Positions 63,031 through 64,000 of a stretch of 64,000 nt of DNA are shown here, piece after piece (positions within the stretch are counted from its first letter, which is position 1; every line of letters starts with the position of its first letter). This DNA comes from Methylobacterium durans. Lineage in GTDB: Bacteria; Pseudomonadota; Alphaproteobacteria; Rhizobiales; Beijerinckiaceae. A model generated the notes under the pieces. The model was not told where the DNA came from. It ran no database searches and was given only the letters and a program-made list of their open reading frames with translations. The translations under genes and the position numbers were made by a program. The DNA is taken from contig NZ_CP029550.1 in NCBI RefSeq assembly GCF_003173715.1, positions 4,945,501 to 5,009,500 of the forward strand, given 5' to 3'.

Positions 63031-63279
63031 CTACTGGAACGGGCTCCTGGGTGCCCCGAGCATCGCCCGTAGGTCCATACCCGGCCGCTCCGCTTCCCGG
63101 CGCACCAGCGGAGCGCCACAGGCCGCCATCACCGCGCGCAAATCCTCGACGCACTGCTCGGCCTCGGCACGCGTCAGGAACCCGCAGCGCCAATGCACGG
63201 AGCCGGACGCAGAAACTGCCACGACCGCGAACCGCCCGTCCGGATGATTGACGATGCTGTAGGTCACGGGTCGCGCCAT
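63031..63279 (-). CDS. Small conserved protein, paralogue B
   Basis: An 82-residue protein: MARPVTYSIVNHPDGRFAVV, HWRCGFLTRAEAEQCVEDLR, AVMAACGAPLVRREAERPG. Paralogue of 56060-56305 and again divergent from a NepR-like/EcfG sigma gene. Confidence 0.72.
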   Translation of the reverse strand: MARPVTYSIVNHPDGRFAVVAVSASGSVHWRCGFLTRAEAEQCVEDLRAVMAACGAPLVRREAERPGMDLRAMLGAPRSPFQ

Positions 63280-63330
63280 TTCCCCGATCGCGCTGGCCTG
63301 TAGAGAACGGCTGCAACGCGAGCAGCACAA

Positions 63331-63356
63331 GGAACGATCCCCCGAACGGCCTAGTT
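63331..63356 (+). promoter_or_regulatory. EcfG-like promoter before sigma gene
   Basis: GGAAC 63331-63335 with AGTT 17 bp downstream (63353-63356), 78 bp before the ATG. The -10 differs from CGTT by two bases. Conserved with 56357-56383; would allow autoregulation. Confidence 0.4.
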
Positions 63357-63434
63357 AGATGTTCACTGTACGATCAGGATGCTCGGCGTACGCCGTCGCG
63401 CATGACGACGCAAAACGACAGCAGGTTGAACGAC

Positions 63435-64000
63435 ATGCTGATACCAAGCGGGCTCGGTGTGGATCAGACGGAGGTGCAGGGCGCACCAGCTTCGGCTCCT
63501 CTTGCTGCGGCCATCCTCGATCACCTCGGCTTCGAGTTGCAGGCGGCCTACGGTGCGCTGATGCAGGCTCAGCCGCCGCAGCGGCTGCTCGACCTAATCG
63601 CGCAGCTCGACAGCGCGCTCGCAGTGCAGGGCGGAAACGCGGAAGCCTTCCGCGACGGCCTTGTCGAGGCGCTTCCTGGCCTGCGGGCGTTCGCGATGTC
63701 GCTGATCCCGGATGCGACACGCGCCGACGACCTCGTGCAAGAGACGATGGTGCGGGCCTGGGCGGCGCAGGATCGCTTCATCCCGGGCTCGAACCTGAAG
63801 GCATGGCTCTGCACCATCCTGCGCAACCAGTTCTACAGCGAGTGCCGCAAGACCAAGCGCGAGGTCGAGGACGCGGACGGCGTCATGGCCGGCACCCTGA
63901 TCGCACCCGCCGCCCAGGAGCACGGCACGGACCTGCGCACGATCTGGACGCACATCGCCAAACTGTCGCCGTCCCAGCGCGAGGCGCTGCTACTCGTGGG
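63435..64000 (+). CDS. EcfG-family sigma factor with N-terminal NepR-like segment (partial, runs off window)
   Basis: 189 codons visible from ATG 63435. Residues 26-60 (AILDHLGFELQAAYGALMQA, QPPQRLLDLIAQLDSAL) follow the NepR pattern. Region 2 follows (LRAFAMSLIPDATRADDLVQ, ETMVRAWAAQDRF, LKAWLCTILRNQFYSECRKT) and region 4 begins LSPSQREALLLV. The NLKAWL and Y-S-E-x-R-K motifs are classic EcfG. Same architecture as 57859-58560. The end lies beyond the window. Confidence 0.85.
   Translation, partial: MLIPSGLGVDQTEVQGAPASAPLAAAILDHLGFELQAAYGALMQAQPPQRLLDLIAQLDSALAVQGGNAEAFRDGLVEALPGLRAFAMSLIPDATRADDLVQETMVRAWAAQDRFIPGSNLKAWLCTILRNQFYSECRKTKREVEDADGVMAGTLIAPAAQEHGTDLRTIWTHIAKLSPSQREALLLV

Noticed and set aside
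62801..63328. 175-codon minus-strand frame
   Set aside because: Overlaps paralogue B in another frame; only its end (LTRLPRMGQFYLDDFSV) looks protein-like and there is no supporting start.

Overview
The window looks like an accessory region of a Methylobacterium-type alphaproteobacterium. GC content is high. It carries a Usg protein, a MucR/Ros regulator, an F1-ATPase zeta-like (DUF1476) protein, EcfG-type sigma factors, and many small secreted proteins of kinds I associate with Methylobacterium. No rRNA, tRNA or CRISPR array was seen. The genus call is an inference from gene content.

Layout. 0-2 kb: a decayed IS110/IS1111 element, a TauE/SafE permease and IS3 debris. 2-9.5 kb: an IclR-headed catabolic operon on the minus strand (IclR, CaiB/BaiF CoA-transferase, crotonase, IpdAB-like CoA-transferase-fold pair, AMP-forming acyl-CoA ligase), divergent from a frameshifted MFS permease. 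This looks like uptake and CoA-dependent breakdown of an unknown carboxylic acid. 9.6-13.8 kb: a YeiH-type anion exporter and a soxCD sulfite/sulfane dehydrogenase pair, with soxC split by an IS5 element. 14-19.5 kb: divergent DUF2239 and GIY-YIG genes sharing an operator, then a phage-like cassette (DUF6362, ParB-domain DNA methyltransferase, DUF5681) whose methyltransferase is hit by an IS481 element. 20-31 kb: IS3, IS66, IS630 and IS5 elements around a groEL without groES, a MarR-tautomerase pair and a solute-binding protein.

31-38 kb: MucR, a DUF6582 protein, a three-gene membrane stress operon behind a consensus EcfG promoter, small secreted proteins, and a zeta-like protein without the usual inhibitory N-terminus. 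38-44 kb: a DUF4344 metallopeptidase followed closely by a large beta-helix protein, and a CHRD/RTX repeat protein. 44-48 kb: mostly decayed genes (sigma factor, IS1182, cytochrome c), an outer membrane barrel and a MITE-like element. 48-55.4 kb: an MFS transporter, an orphan efflux adaptor, a complete IS1111-type element and a TonB-dependent receptor.

55.6-64 kb appears to be a general-stress-response island. Two EcfG-like sigma factors carry N-terminal NepR-like (anti-sigma) segments. A duplicated block contains a truncated third sigma start. Several small exported proteins sit 27-43 bp downstream of GGAAC-N16/17-CGTT promoters. I consider this sigma/regulon arrangement, the RNA-like 3' regions of the two IS1111 elements, and the unusual CoA operon the most interesting parts of the window. 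Several single-base frameshifts (MFS, groEL) could be real decay or sequencing errors.
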